Positions 11,571 to 24,517 are shown, counted from the first letter of the stretch. The stretch: 64,000 nucleotides of DNA from Ipomoea triloba (GCF_003576645.1 NC_044917.1:9063846-9127845); one strand, 5' to 3'. The notes: generated by a model from the letters alone, not told the origin. Numbers and translations: made by a program.

Positions 11571-12170
11571 GGGTGTGTTTGGAAAGCAGGAAAATGACTT
11601 CTGGAAAATGTTTTCCGGAAAATTAGTCATTTTCCGGAAAATGAGTCATTTTCCAGAAAATGATTTCATTTTCCGTGTTTGGATGTACCCTGGAAAACTG
11701 TGTTTTTGTGTTTGGTTCATTTTCTGAAAAATGGGTTGAATTGCATAATTAAACATTTTAATTATTTTATTTAAAATATAAAAATTATTATAATATTAAA
11801 GTAATGTTATTAAAAGTCAAATAAAATTTAAAAAAAAAAAAAACGAGGCAACAAAATTTCCGGCGGAAACCATTACAGGTTTCCGCCGGAAATCATGGCA
11901 GAAACCAGAGCAGTGCCATGGTTTCCGGCGGAAACCAGTTTTCCACTACGGCTAGTGGTCCCTTTCCGGCCACTGGCCATGATTTTCCATGTTTTGTGCG
12001 TGTAACCCGTTTCCGGAAAATGACTTCTGGAAGTTGTTTTCCGGAAAATTGACACCATTTTCATTGGTCAACGGATGTTTTCCGTTGACCACATTTTTCA
12101 AGCATTCCCAAACAAAGAAAACCCGGAAAATGATTTACGGAAGTCATTTTCCGGGTTTCCAAACACACCC
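11571..12170. mobile_element. PIF/Harbinger-like (Tourist) MITE, 600 bp
   Basis: Termini GGGTGTGTTTGG...CCAAACACACCC with a TTA duplication at 11568-11570 and 12171-12173. The interior is rich in GGAAAATGA/TCATTTTCC palindromes and a hairpin of TTTCCGGCGGAAACC copies. Family members are at 23349-23835 and 23898-24303. Confidence 0.85.
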
Positions 12171-12199
12171 TTAGAGGTCCACAATCTAACTAGGACAAC

Positions 12200-12833
12200 G
12201 GCTATGTTTGGCAAACCTAGCTAAAAATGTAGCTGAAAACTGAAAAGCTATAAGCTCGAAGCTGAAATTTGAAGAGCTGTTAAGCTAGCTGTTATGTTTA
12301 AAAGTGTTTGGTAAATTAGCTTTTTGATAAGCTGATAAATGTAAAAAGACTAAAAAGGACATCTTCATACAGTTTAAATAATTTTAAATTTAAATAAGTT
12401 GGTTTATATATTAAAATATAAAATAATAAAATCAATATATTTAAATAAAATATAAAGTAAGACCATATATTTGAAAATATATAAAGTAAAAAAAAATGTT
12501 TATAATTCATAAGATTAGTTCATACAAAAATTAATGTTCAAAAATAAATGTCAAACTGAAATTACTACCAAGCATAATGAAAAGAAAATGTCAAAACGGT
12601 TTTAATTGAGAGGGATAAAGAATGTCATTTATTTAAAATAATAAGGATAAAGATGGAAAAAAGTTAAAAAGCTACTAGCTTATTTTTGAAAAGCTACCAC
12701 AAGTAGCATTTCAAAATAAGCTCTTATTTTAAGCTACTAGCTTATTTTGATAACATTACCAAACAGAGCTTATAGCTTATTAGTAGCTTAAAATAAGCTA
12801 TAAGCTCCTAAATAAGCTCTGCCAAACAGAGCC
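12200..12833. mobile_element. MITE with GGCTNTGTTTGGCA termini
   Basis: Left end GGCTATGTTTGGCA; the right end read inward is GGCTCTGTTTGGCA. The subterminal regions are dense in AGCTTATAGCT-type inverted motifs and the core is AT-rich. No clear TSD was found. Probably a nonautonomous hAT or Harbinger derivative. Confidence 0.6.
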
Positions 12834-12870
12834 AACATGTCATATGTCTGGCTTCCACCACGAATAGTCC

Positions 12871-12978
12871 TTACAATGTAGTATCAACTTACTGAAGCAC
12901 AAAGAGTTAATAATTCGCTTCTACTGAGACTCGAACCACTCCCTTCCATATGAGGGTGCAATCGGTTGCCACTAGATT
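12871..12978 (-). mobile_element. SINE copy, antisense
   Basis: Contains the complements of the SINE B box (GACTCGAACCACTCCC) and of the A-box region (GGTTGCCACTAG). The A-tail is lost and no TSD was found. Confidence 0.6.
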
Positions 12979-13239
12979 TAATTAAAACACACAATCAAAT
13001 TACCTAAAATAAAATATTTATTTTGATTATATAATTTCACCATTAGTTTTATTAATTAGGTATTTTTATTGCGTATTTATAAGCACTAGGAAAAATAATG
13101 ATGAATATAAAGAAACACGAGGGAAATGGAAATAAAATTTAGATCACGTATATTCAATTACATCACGTACCCATAAAAAAAAAAAAAAAGTATAGCAAGC
13201 AAGAGTGAAAATTCCAATAAAAAGCTCAAAAGCCATAAA

Positions 13240-13278
13240 ACCCTCCTACTCCTGCTCCCACTCCCACTATCTCAATTT
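13240..13278 (+). promoter_or_regulatory. Pyrimidine-patch leader of RDR2
   Basis: A C/T-rich stretch (about 13243-13275, repeats of CTCCCAC and CTCCTAC) lies immediately 5' of the RDR2 ATG. It resembles the Y-patch of plant core promoters and leaders. No TATA box is evident close by. Confidence 0.35.
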
Positions 13279-16200
13279 ATGGGCATGGAGGAAAGAATCT
13301 CAGCAACTGTGAGGGTGAACAACATTCCCCAAAGCGCCATAGCCAATGAGCTTTTCGCCTATCTCGAGGACGCCGTCGCCGACGATTCCATCTTCGCCGT
13401 CGAGATCTTCACGGAGCACAAGAACTGGAAATCCAGAGGCCACGGCCGAGTCCAGTTCGAGTCCCTTCAAGCCAAGCAGCTGGCTCTCTGCCTCTCCGAC
13501 CAACGCCGCCTCTTTTTCAAGGGCTCTCAACTCTCTATCTCCCACTCCCATGACGACATCATCTTCCGCCCAGTCAGGCCTGATCATCGGTTCACGACTG
13601 GGACCTTGTATGCTGGGATCATGGCCGATAGTGACGTCATGTGGCCTATGGACTCCTGGAAGAATGTCAGGACTTGGATCATGCCGGAAAGGGGGATTAT
13701 TGAGTTCTGGGTGAGTAGCCAAGGTGGGGAGTGTTACAAGCTCGAAGTTCAGTTTGGGGATGTTTTGGAGACGCGTAGGTGCTCTCTTGATGGTAGTGAG
13801 GACCACAATGCAGTCCTCTTCAAGGTATAATTATTTCCTCTGCTTCAATTTCAATTCTCTTATATTGAAAGTGGAATTTTTGCCTCAGCTTTTCCCTCAA
13901 TATATTAGCAGATGAGGATTTAGGGCAGTGAAATTGCATAAATTATGCATTGAAATAAAGCTCCTATGGTTATTAGTATGGGATTGTTTTATGCCGGAGT
14001 TCATGGCAAGGAAACAGCTGGAAAAACTATGCTTCAGTTGTTGATATGGATATAATAAGTCTTAAAGACATACTAGAATGTTTGAACTGGTAAGAGCATT
14101 CCTGAATGGGGTGGTTTGCTATGTTAAGATGGTAACATAGTGTCCCATGTATATACTAACATGAATTTATATATGATCAACTGATTCTGCATGTGAGTCT
14201 TTTGTTGATATAATTTTAAGTTGTCTTCTCCCTTTGATTATCCTCCCAACGAACGAATGAATAATAGTTTAAGATTACATAAAAGTCCTTCAAATTTTAG
14301 GATTCTAGGTTGCTCTATTGGTTTTGTTAAGGTTGGGTAAGATTCGCGACTTCAATGGTAGTTGAGGGAGCAAATGTGTATGTTTAACGATTGAGGGGTA
14401 AAAAAGACTGGTCTAAAGTTCTATTTTCCATTTTTCCCTACTATAAACTACCTCTTATTTTCCTCTGACTTTTGGGTTAATAAGTTTCAATTTTTCAGCT
14501 TAAATTTGCTCCGAAGATATACCGAAAAGTTTCTGGAAACGATGTTGCATCAAAATTCTCCACTGACAGGTACCATATCTGCAAAGAAGATTTTGACTTC
14601 CTATGGGTTCGCACAACTGATTTTTCAGATGTGAAGTGTGTTGGATATTTATCATCTCTTTGTTGGGAAATTGAAGAGGGGTTTTCAGACTCCAATATAC
14701 TTTCCAATTTACCATATTATGATGAAGGACCGATGGATCTTTTTCTTAAAAAAGGAGAAGAATTTTCTTCTGAATCTGCACTTGTTCCACTGGTGAAGTG
14801 CCCATCAGATTCTACACTAGCATATGAGATCCTTTTTCAGCTTAACTCCCTTGTACATACTCAAAAGATCAGTCTTGCTGCAATTGATACGGATCTTATT
14901 GAGTTTCTTAGTGGATTGCATTTTGACACAGCAATGGCTGTACTACAAAGCATGCATAAGATGCAATCAACTTGCTATAAACCAAAGTCATATATCAAGA
15001 ATCAATTGGATGATTTGGATAGAAATTGTAAAAGCATTCCTTTATCCACTTACAAGAAGGTTGGGAGTAATAACATGATGAGTGTTCATAGAGCCTATGT
15101 AACACCATCAAAGATTTATTGCCTGGGTCCTGAGCTTGAAACCTCCAATTACATTGTGAAAAATTTTGCTCCTTATGCTTCAGATTTCCTGAGAGTAACT
15201 TTTGTAGAAGAAGATTGGGGTAAGCTTTCTCCTAATGCTGTTTCTACAAGTATTTCTCAAGGAATCTTTGCAAAGCCTTATCGAACTGACATACACGGTC
15301 GTATATTGTCTGTTCTCCGAGATGGAGTTACTATTGGAGCTAAACATTTTGTTTTTCTTGCTTTCTCGGCTAGTCAGTTACGTTCAAATTCTGTTTGGAT
15401 GTTTGCTTCTAATGAGCATGTGAAAGCAGAAGACATTAGAGAATGGATGGGGTGCTTCAATAAGATTCGTAATGTTTCAAAATGTGCTGCAAGGATGGGT
15501 CAGTTATTCAGTACCTCTTTCCAAATAATGGAGGTTCAACCACAGGATGTTGAGGTAATCCCCGATATCGAAAGGACCTCTGATGGTGTTAAATATTGCT
15601 TCTCAGATGGCATTGGTAAGATTTCCCAAGCTTTTTCCAGGCAAGTTGCTCAGAAGTGTGGATTGACTCATACTCCATCAGCTTTTCAAATACGTTATGG
15701 TGGTTATAAAGGTGTAATAGCTGTTGACCGAAATTCTTTCCGCAAGTTATCTCTGCGCAGCAGTATGCTTAAATTTGAATCAAAGAATAGGATGCTTAAT
15801 ATTACCAAGTGGAGTGATGCTATGCCTTGCTATTTAAACCGTGAGATTGTTGTCCTCTTATCTACGTTGGGGATAGAGGATAAAGTGTTTGAGGAAATGC
15901 AAGAGGAACATCTGCGTCTATTGGGTAAAATGCTGACAAATAAACAAGCAGCATTGGATGTCTTGGAGAGCATGGGTGGGGGTGAGATAAAGAAAGTTTT
16001 GGTGAAGATGCTGCTTAAAGGTTATGAGCCTAATGTTGAGCCATACCTCTCAACAATGCTTCAATCACATTATGAAAATCAGCTCTCTGATCTTAAAAGT
16101 AGGTGTCGAATATCTGTACCTAAAGGCCGAATTGTGGTAGGATGCTTGGATGAAACAGGGATTTTGGATTATGGCCAGGTTTATGCTCGATTAACCTTGA

Positions 16201-17755
16201 ACAAGACAGAACTACAATTAGGTGAACAGAGTTTCTTTCATAAGGTGGATGATACAACTGCAGTTGTGAAAGGCAGGGTTGTCGTAACAAAAAACCCTTG
16301 TCTTCATCCTGGAGATGTCAGGGTACTCGAGGCCATATATGAGGTGCGATTAGTGGAGAAGGGCCTTGTGGATTGCATTGTTTTCCCTCAAAAAGGAGAG
16401 AGGTAAAGTATGCTTATTTATAATATGAATTTTGATGCTGAAGGAGATAAGGAGGCAGGGCAGCGACGTTCTGCCTCCTTCCAATCTGGAAGGAGGCTGC
16501 TAACGTCACCGGCAAAAACCAAAAATAGAAATTTAAAATAAATATTTTTCATTTTTTTTTACCAGTAACCAGTAAATTAGGTTTAATTGCACACTTTTAA
16601 AGAGTTCAAGTGTGAAATTGAAGTTTGAGATCGTAATTGCTTTTCCACTGAAAGTTGAAGGGTCTATTTGATCCTTTTCCCTATTATTTATGTGCATATT
16701 AGATTCTTTATTAAGCTGCTGGGGCACATTACACTATTATCTGTATGAAATCTCATTTGCAGGCCTCATCCAAATGAATGCTCTGGTGGTGATCTTGATG
16801 GAGATTTGTATTTCATAAGCTGGGATAAAAATCTCATTCCAAGTCAAACCGTGAAACCCATGGATTACACTGGACGAAGACCTCGAATAATTGATCATGA
16901 AGTAACCATGGAGGTAGTTTGATCCATTTCTATATATGAATAAACTATTACTAGAAACATCTCTTATCTTTTCCCCCCTAATATTTGCAGGAAATTCAAA
17001 GATTTTTTGTTGATTACATGATCAGTGATACACTCGGTGCCATTTCCACTGCACATCTTGTACATGCAGACCATGAACCCGAAAAAGCTCTTAGCTCAAA
17101 ATGTCTCCAGTTAGCAAACCTTCACTCTATGGCTGTTGACTTTGCGAAAACAGGAGCTCCAGCTGAGATGCCGAGGTATTTGAAACCAAGGGAGTTACCG
17201 GATTTCCTGGAGAGATGGGACAAGCCAATGTACATCTCCAATGGTGCGCTGGGAAAACTTTATCGTGCTGTTAAGAAGTCAATCTTTAGTGGAGGAAGCT
17301 CAACCAATCACACAACAACAGTGGCAGCCATTCAAAATGCTTATGATGATGATCTTATCGTGGATGGTTATGAATCTTTCATTCCAACTGCTGAAACTCA
17401 CAAACAAATGTACATGGATAAACTGGGAAGCTTGCTGAACTACTATGGAGCAGAAGCTGAAGTCGAGATACTGACTGGGAATTTGCGAAACAAGTCATCA
17501 TATTTGCAGCGAGACAATAGGAGATTCTTTGAACTGAAGGATCGCATCTTGGTTTCTGCCAAGAGCCTACACAAGGAGGCCAAAGGGTGGTTTCACAGCA
17601 GCTGCGACGAGAGCAGTGAATGTAGTAAGAAACTGGCATCAGCTTGGTATTTTGTGACATATCACCCCAGCTATTGTGAAAGAAGTGCTAATTGTCTAGG
17701 CTTTCCCTGGATTGTTGGTGATATTTTGCTGGAAATCAAGTCACTTAAAAGCTGA
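13279..17755 (+). CDS. RDR2: RNA-dependent RNA polymerase 2, 4 exons, 1121 aa
   Basis: Copies Pol IV transcripts into double-stranded RNA, which DCL3 dices into 24-nt siRNAs for RNA-directed DNA methylation in the nucleus. Exons: 13279-13824, 14499-16402, 16763-16913, 16991-17755; all junctions are in frame. An RRM-like N-terminal domain occupies about residues 8-100. The RdRP core includes YCFSDGIGKIS, FQIRYGGYKGV and KNPCLHPGD. The catalytic DLDGD is at residues 827-831 (CSGGDLDGD), just after the exon 2/3 junction. The C-terminus (WYFVTYHP...FPWIVGDILLEI) is the RDR2-type ending. The sequence is closer to Arabidopsis RDR2 (1133 aa) as I know it than to RDR1 or RDR6. A second in-frame ATG lies two codons downstream. 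No disruption was seen, so it should be functional. Confidence 0.95.
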
Positions 17756-17921
17756 ACCAGAGCTCTGCTCCTAGGATGGATATCTAGCAGGCAAGCAACT
17801 TCATCACTAGGAAGGAATAACTATAACCTTATCTGTTGTATCTTGTGTTTGCTCTAAGCATGACTCTTGTTATTATGTTGTAATAATATTAGAGTGAAAA
17901 CCCATCAATTATTCTAACAGG

Positions 17922-18318
17922 GGTGAATTGGGATATTAAAAGTCGATATTCAAGTGCTTAGGTGAGGTATGAATCCAAGTATTCAAGTACATGCATAATA
18001 ATTGGCATTTTAAAATGTTGGGCAGAGGTTGGTGAAATGCCAAGTCTAGCACTCGGTGGCTAGGGGATTGTTAGGTGGAAGTTTGAACAGTCAAGTTCAG
18101 CACTTTGCTTATCGAAAATAGGGGTAGCCTTTGTTTCTAGTTATAGCTTTTGGCATAATGATAAAATTTTAATCCTAACAAGGCTACCAAGTTATAGTTG
18201 CTTTTGGTGTAATGGTAAAATTTTAATCCTAACAAGATTACCTAGTTATAGCTTTTAACGTAATGGTAAAATTTTGATCCTAACAAATGGTATCAGGGTT
18301 TAAAACTGGTTAATCCTA
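17922..18318. repeat. Dispersed repeat family 2, with three internal tandem units
   Basis: Shares the phrases AGTTATAGCTTTTGGTGTAA, TGGTAAAATTTTAATCCTAA and TGGTATCAGGG with copies at 20262-20470, 41637-42035, 56040-56620, 57620-57845 and 58815-59165. Here the 51-54-bp segment from 'AGTTATAG' to 'CCTAACAA' is repeated three times (starts about 18139, 18190 and 18244). The GGTGTAATGGTAA segment resembles a Pol III A box, so a SINE origin is possible but not proven. Confidence 0.6.
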
Positions 18319-18546
18319 ACATAAAGATTATGGGGAGAATTGTATGGCAATTAGGATTCAGTTAAACACATATAACTCAATGCAATTAGATTGGGAATAA
18401 AGGAATCAAGTAGAGAGTGAATGAACTTCTCATAAAGCCATGATGGTTTCTCTAATAATCCAAAATCATTAGGAGAAATAGACAACACAGTATGAGCTTA
18501 GAAACCAATATAGGTAATTGGTTTGTAAACTAATTTTGAATGATTG

Positions 18547-19814
18547 TTAAAGTAGCAGTACTTCTGTGCCATGGGAATCAACTGAGTTCATGGAGAGAAC
18601 ACAAAGCCAGTGAGGAATAAAAAAATATACAGCAAGAAACACAAGAACACCCAAATCAGCTTCTTCACCAACTGCTGGCCGTCGAGGGCTAACCAAATAT
18701 ATTTGGCTTGCACACCATAAACAATACAAACTTGCAACTACCAAGATCAGTCTCGCTGATTGATATGATTTTTTCTTCAGCGCTTTTAGAGGCTTTACTC
18801 TGCATGATTAGAACCAGAAAATGTTCAATGTAACGAACTAGATATGCTTAAACGGTAATATCATTTGCACAAATTATCAGCAAAAGACCTGTTAATGTAT
18901 ACAAAGCCACCAAGCAGGAATGTGCACAAAAGGCTTATTACTACAACAGCATCGGGATTGATTGGAGCTCGCCCTTTCCACCAACCTGTGCTCAATATCC
19001 AAGTATACATGGAAGAATGCCCATTTTCCTGTTTACGGTAGCAATGAAAATGTATGGCTAAATACTTCAGATGATAGAATTATAGAAAACGAGCTTTCAT
19101 TGAGGAAGGTGGAATCAGAAAACTTATAAACAAATTGTGACTGTGCTAGTATTGCTGGTCAATGACTAACTGAAAATTATAGAGTACATGATTAGGATTA
19201 GAGTTTAGTACAGTTGATTAAAGTACTATTGACTATGGACTAAACATCAATATGACCATAAAAATGATTATCACTTCGTACTGATGCTGCAAACTCATTT
19301 CCTGGTAATTTTCCTCTACCTGTAGTCAAGATTTCAAATTTGATTGCCTCATTTTGTTGTTAAAGATTTACTCAACTAAGAATGATATATAATGATGAAT
19401 TATCAATCTTTTCATAATAGAAAACAAAAGAGAGCCATCAATTGCACATGCATGAATCAAGAAAACTGGAAAATAATAATCATAAAGACATAATTTGTTA
19501 CTTCGGATGGGGCTTTTGGGATAGAAATTAATGCAGGAAAGAGAAGCATAACATACAACATGATGAACACAAATGTATGGGATTATCAGGTCACATCGAG
19601 AAGTGCTCAGAGCTTATTGGATAAGGTCCATTAGGATGTTGGAAACTAACCAAATAAAATCATCATAATTCTGCTACTACAACTGGCCAGCATTCTACAG
19701 AGGAATCTGGCTATATACTAGATCCAATATTCATACAAAGGAAATTATGAAAATTTTCAAGCCAAACTACGTACATACTCTTCTTTGTCCATTCTCATGG
19801 GTTCTTTTTCTCTT

Positions 19815-19849
<35 letters not shown>

Positions 19850-21359
19850 TACTTATTTATCTGCACTTGGTGATTGGATCAGTCCTAATGTAAATGAGGA
19901 TCCAAGCACTCAGCCAGTTGAAGAGCTATAGGTCCCTGACAAGGGCTCAAGCCAAGAGGACCATAAATGCCACCACTAGTCCGTGAGGCCCTTGAAGTTA
20001 CCCCAAGTCTGAGTGAGAGAAAGGATGTGAATTTGATACAATTATTTGCACCAGTTGCCGTGCAGTAAACAGCATACAGCATTAGTGTAATGTATCACCA
20101 TCCTACTCCTAGGCTAGATGATATGCTTGATGAGTGACATGACTCGTGTTTTTACCAAAACTGATTTCATGAATCATGAGGGGTTAGTGGGTTACCACCA
20201 AATTAGAATGAAAGAGGGAGATGAATGAAAAATTGATTTCAAGACTAAATATGGTTTATATGAGTTGTTAGGATCAATCACTTATCAATACGCCAAAAGC
20301 TATAGCTCAAAGCTAAGGCGCAACTTTATTTCCTTATATACCGACACCATATTTTCGAGAGGGACTTGACCCTAGGCCTCCGCCCAACAATCCCCTAGCC
20401 ACCAATGGTTGGACTTGCTCTTTACCGGCCTCCACCAAACATGAGTGGTGGCTCATATTTCTAGCTAGCACATTAGCCTTAGGATGAATATTTCCTTTTT
20501 TGATTACTCTATTACATTGTAATATCTGTTCATCAGTTCATCTATACTTTCTCAACATGTTGAAGCACAAAGAGTCAATATCACAGGCTCGATCCAATGA
20601 ACTCCAATTTGGGAGAGTCACAACATGCCACTTGATCAAGAGGTCATTGGCGGGATGAATCTTTCCTAACCATTCCATCTTTGTTACCATATTAGTCTGA
20701 GGTACATAAACATACACTCATATTGGTTTATGAAACCTATGAAATCCTGTTCCGGCTAATAAACTCTAACAAACCTCAGTAGCTAAAAACATTGCACCGA
20801 CAGTATAATCAGAAGTAACCAACCAACCAACGTTACCTCAAACAAATGATCCAAGAAAAAATGTGATAGAGAACCCGCTGCCACCAACAGAAAGCACTGC
20901 CTCTTTGTAAGAGGCACCTGCAACATATATACCCCAAAACCCAAAATCAGTGGAATTAAAAATGACACAAAAAGGTAAAACTTTTTTTTTTCTTTTTTCA
21001 AAAGGAAAATCACAATAATTAATACAGAGAACTTTGAGGCTGACCCCAGAAATGGAATCAAGAAAACCTTTGCGGAGGAGCAACTTGGAGACCCAGCTAT
21101 AGAGCAGAGAGAATGGGAAGCCAAGAATGAGGATGTAGTAGAAAGGGTCGTGGATCCATGACTCAACCGATGAGCCCAACACCCTGCCCAGCCCTAGAGT
21201 AGAGGCCAGCCACTCGGTGAAGGACCCGATGTCCGGCCCGAAGAAAGCATTGATGGAGTAGGTAAGGCAGTGGTGAGGGCTGAACCGGGCGTTGGATATG
21301 CTCATCAGAGCCTGCCCTGTTCCCAGTGTGTACATCATGTGCGGTCCCGGCCCCGGCAT
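18547..21359 (-). CDS. Conserved plant multi-pass membrane protein, 4 exons, ~262 aa
   Basis: Exons (minus): 21359-21045, 20917-20837, 19028-18889, 18799-18547. All junctions keep frame; the first donor (GTCAGC) is weak, and a GT 15 nt further on (21029) would add Val-Ser-Leu-Lys and one more residue, so its exact position is uncertain. The protein starts MPGPGPHMMYTLGTG, and I recall similar unnamed plant proteins with this start. It has several hydrophobic segments: roughly residues 75-92, one near FLLVAAGSLSHFF, one near VVVISLLCTFLLGG, and two in the last exon. Conserved-looking His/Asp clusters (FSPHH, FFGPDIG, SHFFLDHLFEENGH) recall metal-binding membrane hydrolases such as YdjM, but that is only a resemblance and function is unknown. 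The large intron 2 holds a SINE and a family-2 repeat. Confidence 0.8.
19815..19850. repeat. (TA)n microsatellite
   Basis: About 16 uninterrupted TA units within intron 2 of the membrane-protein gene. Confidence 0.9.
20262..20470. repeat. Dispersed repeat family 2 copy
   Basis: Shows the shared phrases TTAGGATCAATCACTTATCA, AAAGCTATAGCT, TTTTCGAGAGGGACTTGACC and CCCAACAATCCC. Lies in intron 2 of the membrane-protein gene. Confidence 0.6.
20497..20652 (-). mobile_element. SINE with 15-bp TSD (one mismatch)
   Basis: Antisense copy: T-rich end, family tail complement (ATTACATTGTAATA...CTCAACATGTTGAAGC), then a diverged promoter region. Direct repeats GGATGAATATTTCCT (20482-20496) and GGATGAATCTTTCCT (20653-20667) flank it. 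Confidence 0.75.
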
Positions 21360-21477
21360 GTTTGAGAACTACGGCGGTCGCCGGAGTATGGTTCGCCGTC
21401 TGAGCTCACTTGGTCGTCTCTATATTTTCTTCTGGTCAAACGGACACACCACCGAGGAATTAGTTCAGTGTAATAAA

Positions 21478-22240
21478 AGGGAAAATGATACTTTTTCCCA
21501 TATTTTATGTGTTTATAGCACTTTTCTCCCCTGTGTTATTAAAGTGACAATTTTTCTCTCTCAGTTATTTTAAAAGTGGTAGTTTTCTCCCTTGTAATAT
21601 TAAATTGACATTTTTGCCCTTAAAAATAACCATTTCATTTATTTTTATTCTCCAACCAATTATTACTAATATGTATGGAAGATCACAGTTCGATACGAAC
21701 CTAATCGAACACTGTAGCAATTGAACTTAAATAGTATAGACGGTTACGGTTACGATTCAGAACCGAAAAAATAAAATAAAATAATTGTTGAATTTAGACT
21801 ATTTTTAAATTAGAAATAAAATTATAAAAATAAATAAATAAATAAATTTTGATTGGCGGTTCAAAATCGAAATTGGAACCGAACCGTACCGATTTATCAA
21901 AATAAGTGTCTGATCATTTTTACTATATATGACTGTGGTTAAGTTCCGGTTCACGGTTCAACAATTATTTAATTTTATTTTTCGGTTATGAATCGTAACC
22001 AGAACCGTCCATACTATTTCGGTATGATTGCTATAGTGTTTGGTTAGATTCGAATCGAATCGTGATCATCCATACCTATAAGTAATAATTTGTTGGAGAA
22101 GAAAAATAAATGAAATAATTATTTTTAAGGGTAACAATGTCAATTTAACATTTCAGGGGAAAAAAACTGCCACTTTAATAACACATGGTGGAAAAGTGCT
22201 ATAAGCACATAACATAGGGGGAAAAAGTGTCATTTTCCCT
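21478..22240. mobile_element. Long foldback element, 763 bp
   Basis: The two halves are inverted copies. The left end AGGGAAAATGATACTTTTTC matches the complement of the right end. Internal palindromic blocks ACGGTTACGGTTACGATTC and ATGAATCGTAACCAGAACCG mirror each other. It is bounded by an imperfect TAATAA(A/C)A repeat. An allied copy, split by another insertion, is at 33718-34955. It is predicted to form a near full-length hairpin if transcribed. No coding was seen. Confidence 0.75.
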
Positions 22241-22367
22241 AATAACAATATTTTGTTCTTTCTCATCCACAAGCCTTTTCCCACTTATTTCAGATTTTCA
22301 GAAACAAAAATATTACTTAATACTTCAATTTTGAAATTTGAAATTGTTTATATTTTTAGATTTGTTA

Positions 22368-22369
<2 letters not shown>

Positions 22370-22405
<36 letters not shown>

Positions 22406-22407
22406 GA
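22370..22407. repeat. (AAT)n(ATT)n palindromic microsatellite
   Basis: A run of AAT units directly followed by a run of ATT units, making a perfect self-complementary tract. Confidence 0.9.
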
Positions 22408-22860
22408 CAATAATATATAAAAGACATCTGTGTTATCTTTTCAAATGAGTGGTCATATGATGAAACTTCACATAGCATATATTATCTTGTAAATAATTAT
22501 GAGTGCCTTAAATATAAGAATTCTATTTAAAGCTACAAGATTTGGATATTGGTGCAATTTCCCTTAAAAAACTACCTTTGAAATATAAAAATATAAGATT
22601 AAATATTAAAGTACAATATAAGACTTGACCAATTAAATTGTTATATATATGCAAGTTGCAACTAATGCATCTCTATTTTTTCTTCTTATATAAAATATTT
22701 TTCAACTTGAATTTATTTTTCTCATTTTTTTTGTACAACTAAAATTAATGTATAAATAAATATATCATTAAAAAATTTTAATTGAAATCTTTTAAATGAC
22801 ACACATATTGATATATTTTTAATTTTTAAAATAAATCTATAGGTACATAAAATCATTACT

Positions 22861-23893
22861 TTGCAATATTTATGTACATTAAGCTTTGTTTTTATAAACA
22901 TATAGAAAGAATATTATGAAATTACTATAGAGTGTGTGGAAATATATATGATGTACATTTAGTTTAGTATTTATGGACAATAAGGTTTAAGTTTATAAAC
23001 ATATAAAACAAATGTTATGAATATAGTGCATGATTAATGTTATTAAACATGATGTGTCTGTAATATAATATTTATATACATTAAGCTTTGTTTTATGAAC
23101 ATAATATAAAGAATATTATGAACTTACTATACAGTGAATGAAACATATTTAGTTTAGTTTTTATGAACATTAAGATTTATATTTATAGAAATAAACAAAT
23201 ATATGAATATAGTAAATGATGAATGCTATTAAACATGATGTGTTCATATTATAATGTTTATGTATGTTAAGTTTTGTTTAGATGAACATATAGAAGAAAT
23301 AGTATGAATTTATTATAGAGTGAATGGAAATACATATGATGTACATTTAAGCAGGAAAATGATTTTCGGAAAATGTTTTCTGAAAATGAGTCATTTTCCA
23401 GAAAACATTTTCCTTTCCAGTGTTTGGTTGCGTTATGGAAAACTGTATTTGAATGTTTGGTTCATTTTTTAGAAAATGAGTAGAATTGTATAATTATATA
23501 TTTTTATTATTTTATTTAAAATATAAAATAATATAAAATATATATAATAGTAATAGCCAAATGCTTTGTGGTCAAGCAGCATAGCTATTGCCCTCTCAAG
23601 TGAGAAGTTACAGGTTCGATCTCCAGTGGGGGCGTTGGCTTGTTTTTCAGTAGGTTGAGAAAGTAATGACTTCCGAAAAAAAATTTCGTAAGTTATTTTT
23701 CAGAAAAATAAACTGATTTTCCTTCGTTAATATATAAAACATTTTTCTGTTGATCGCATTTGCTGGATGATGCCAAACACCGAAAACTCAGAAAACATTT
23801 TCCGAAAGTCATTTTACACGTTTCCAAACACAAGTGTTTATAGACATTAAGGTCTGGATAATGGACATATAAAACAATTACAATGATGCAACA
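22861..23893. repeat. ~190-200-bp tandem array interrupted by a MITE
   Basis: A unit marked by AATATTTATGTACATTAAGC, GAATATTATGAA, ATAGAGTG and TGATGTACATTTAG begins at about 22865, 23067 and 23253 (spacings 202 and 186). The third unit is cut at about 23348 by a MITE and resumes at about 23836 with TTTATAGACATTAAGG. It is an AT-rich, short satellite-like array. Confidence 0.7.
23349..23835. mobile_element. Eroded Tourist-like MITE carrying a nested SINE
   Basis: Same GGAAAATGA/TCATTTTCC interior as the element at 11571, but the outer GGGTGTGTTTGG end is lost on the left and the terminal CCC is lost on the right. A SINE (about 23549-23690: A-box-like TGTGGTCAAGCAGCATAGC, B-box GGTTCGATCTCC) lies inside it. 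Confidence 0.65.
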
Positions 23894-23897
23894 CTAA

Positions 23898-24303
23898 GGG
23901 TGCGTTTGGTAACCTGGAAAATGATTTCCGGAAATCATTTTCTGGGCTTTTGGTGTTTGGCAACATCCGGAAAATGTGGTCAACAGAAAACGTTTTCCGT
24001 TGACCATGAAAAATGAGCTCATTTTTCCGGAAAATGGCTTCGTGCGACGTTTTTTTGTAAAAAAAATTATTTCTAATTTCTAATAAAAATTATTAGTTTA
24101 TATATTTTTGTATTTTAAAAAATAAAAATAAATAAATAAATAAATATATATATATATATATAATTATACATTTCTACTCATTTTCCGGAAAATGAACTAA
24201 ACACACACAAACAGTTTTCCAGAGTACATCCAAACACCGAAAATGAACTCATTTTCCAGAAAACATTTTTCAGAAGTCATTTTCTTACTTTCCAAACACA
24301 CCC
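23898..24303. mobile_element. PIF/Harbinger-like (Tourist) MITE, 406 bp
   Basis: Termini GGGTGCGTTTGG and CCAAACACACCC with a TAA duplication at 23895-23897 and 24304-24306. The interior is related to the 11571 element but shorter. Confidence 0.85.
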
Positions 24304-24479
24304 TAATTGACATTTAATATAAAACGATATCGTTTTGGACCAAATCAAAATTTGATACAATGTATCATATAGATTTTATAATAACAAGAGATTATTAGAA
24401 TATCATATAATATTTTGATAATTTATTTATTTATTTTTGTATTATATAAATTTTATAAATAATATAGTTATAGAATATA

Positions 24480-24517
24480 TATGTTATTATCTGTGCATTG
24501 CACGTGTACCATACTAG
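24480..24517 (+). mobile_element. Possible Helitron 3' end
   Basis: GTGC-ATT-GCAC hairpin followed by ATACTAG, very like the 2140-2179 terminus. The base after CTAG is A rather than the usual T. A second CTAG followed by T occurs at 24522-24526. No helicase sequence was found nearby. Confidence 0.4.

Noticed and set aside
13300..13806. Long minus-strand open frame opposite RDR2 exon 1
   Set aside because: Antisense shadow of the RDR2 first exon, with no recognisable domain.
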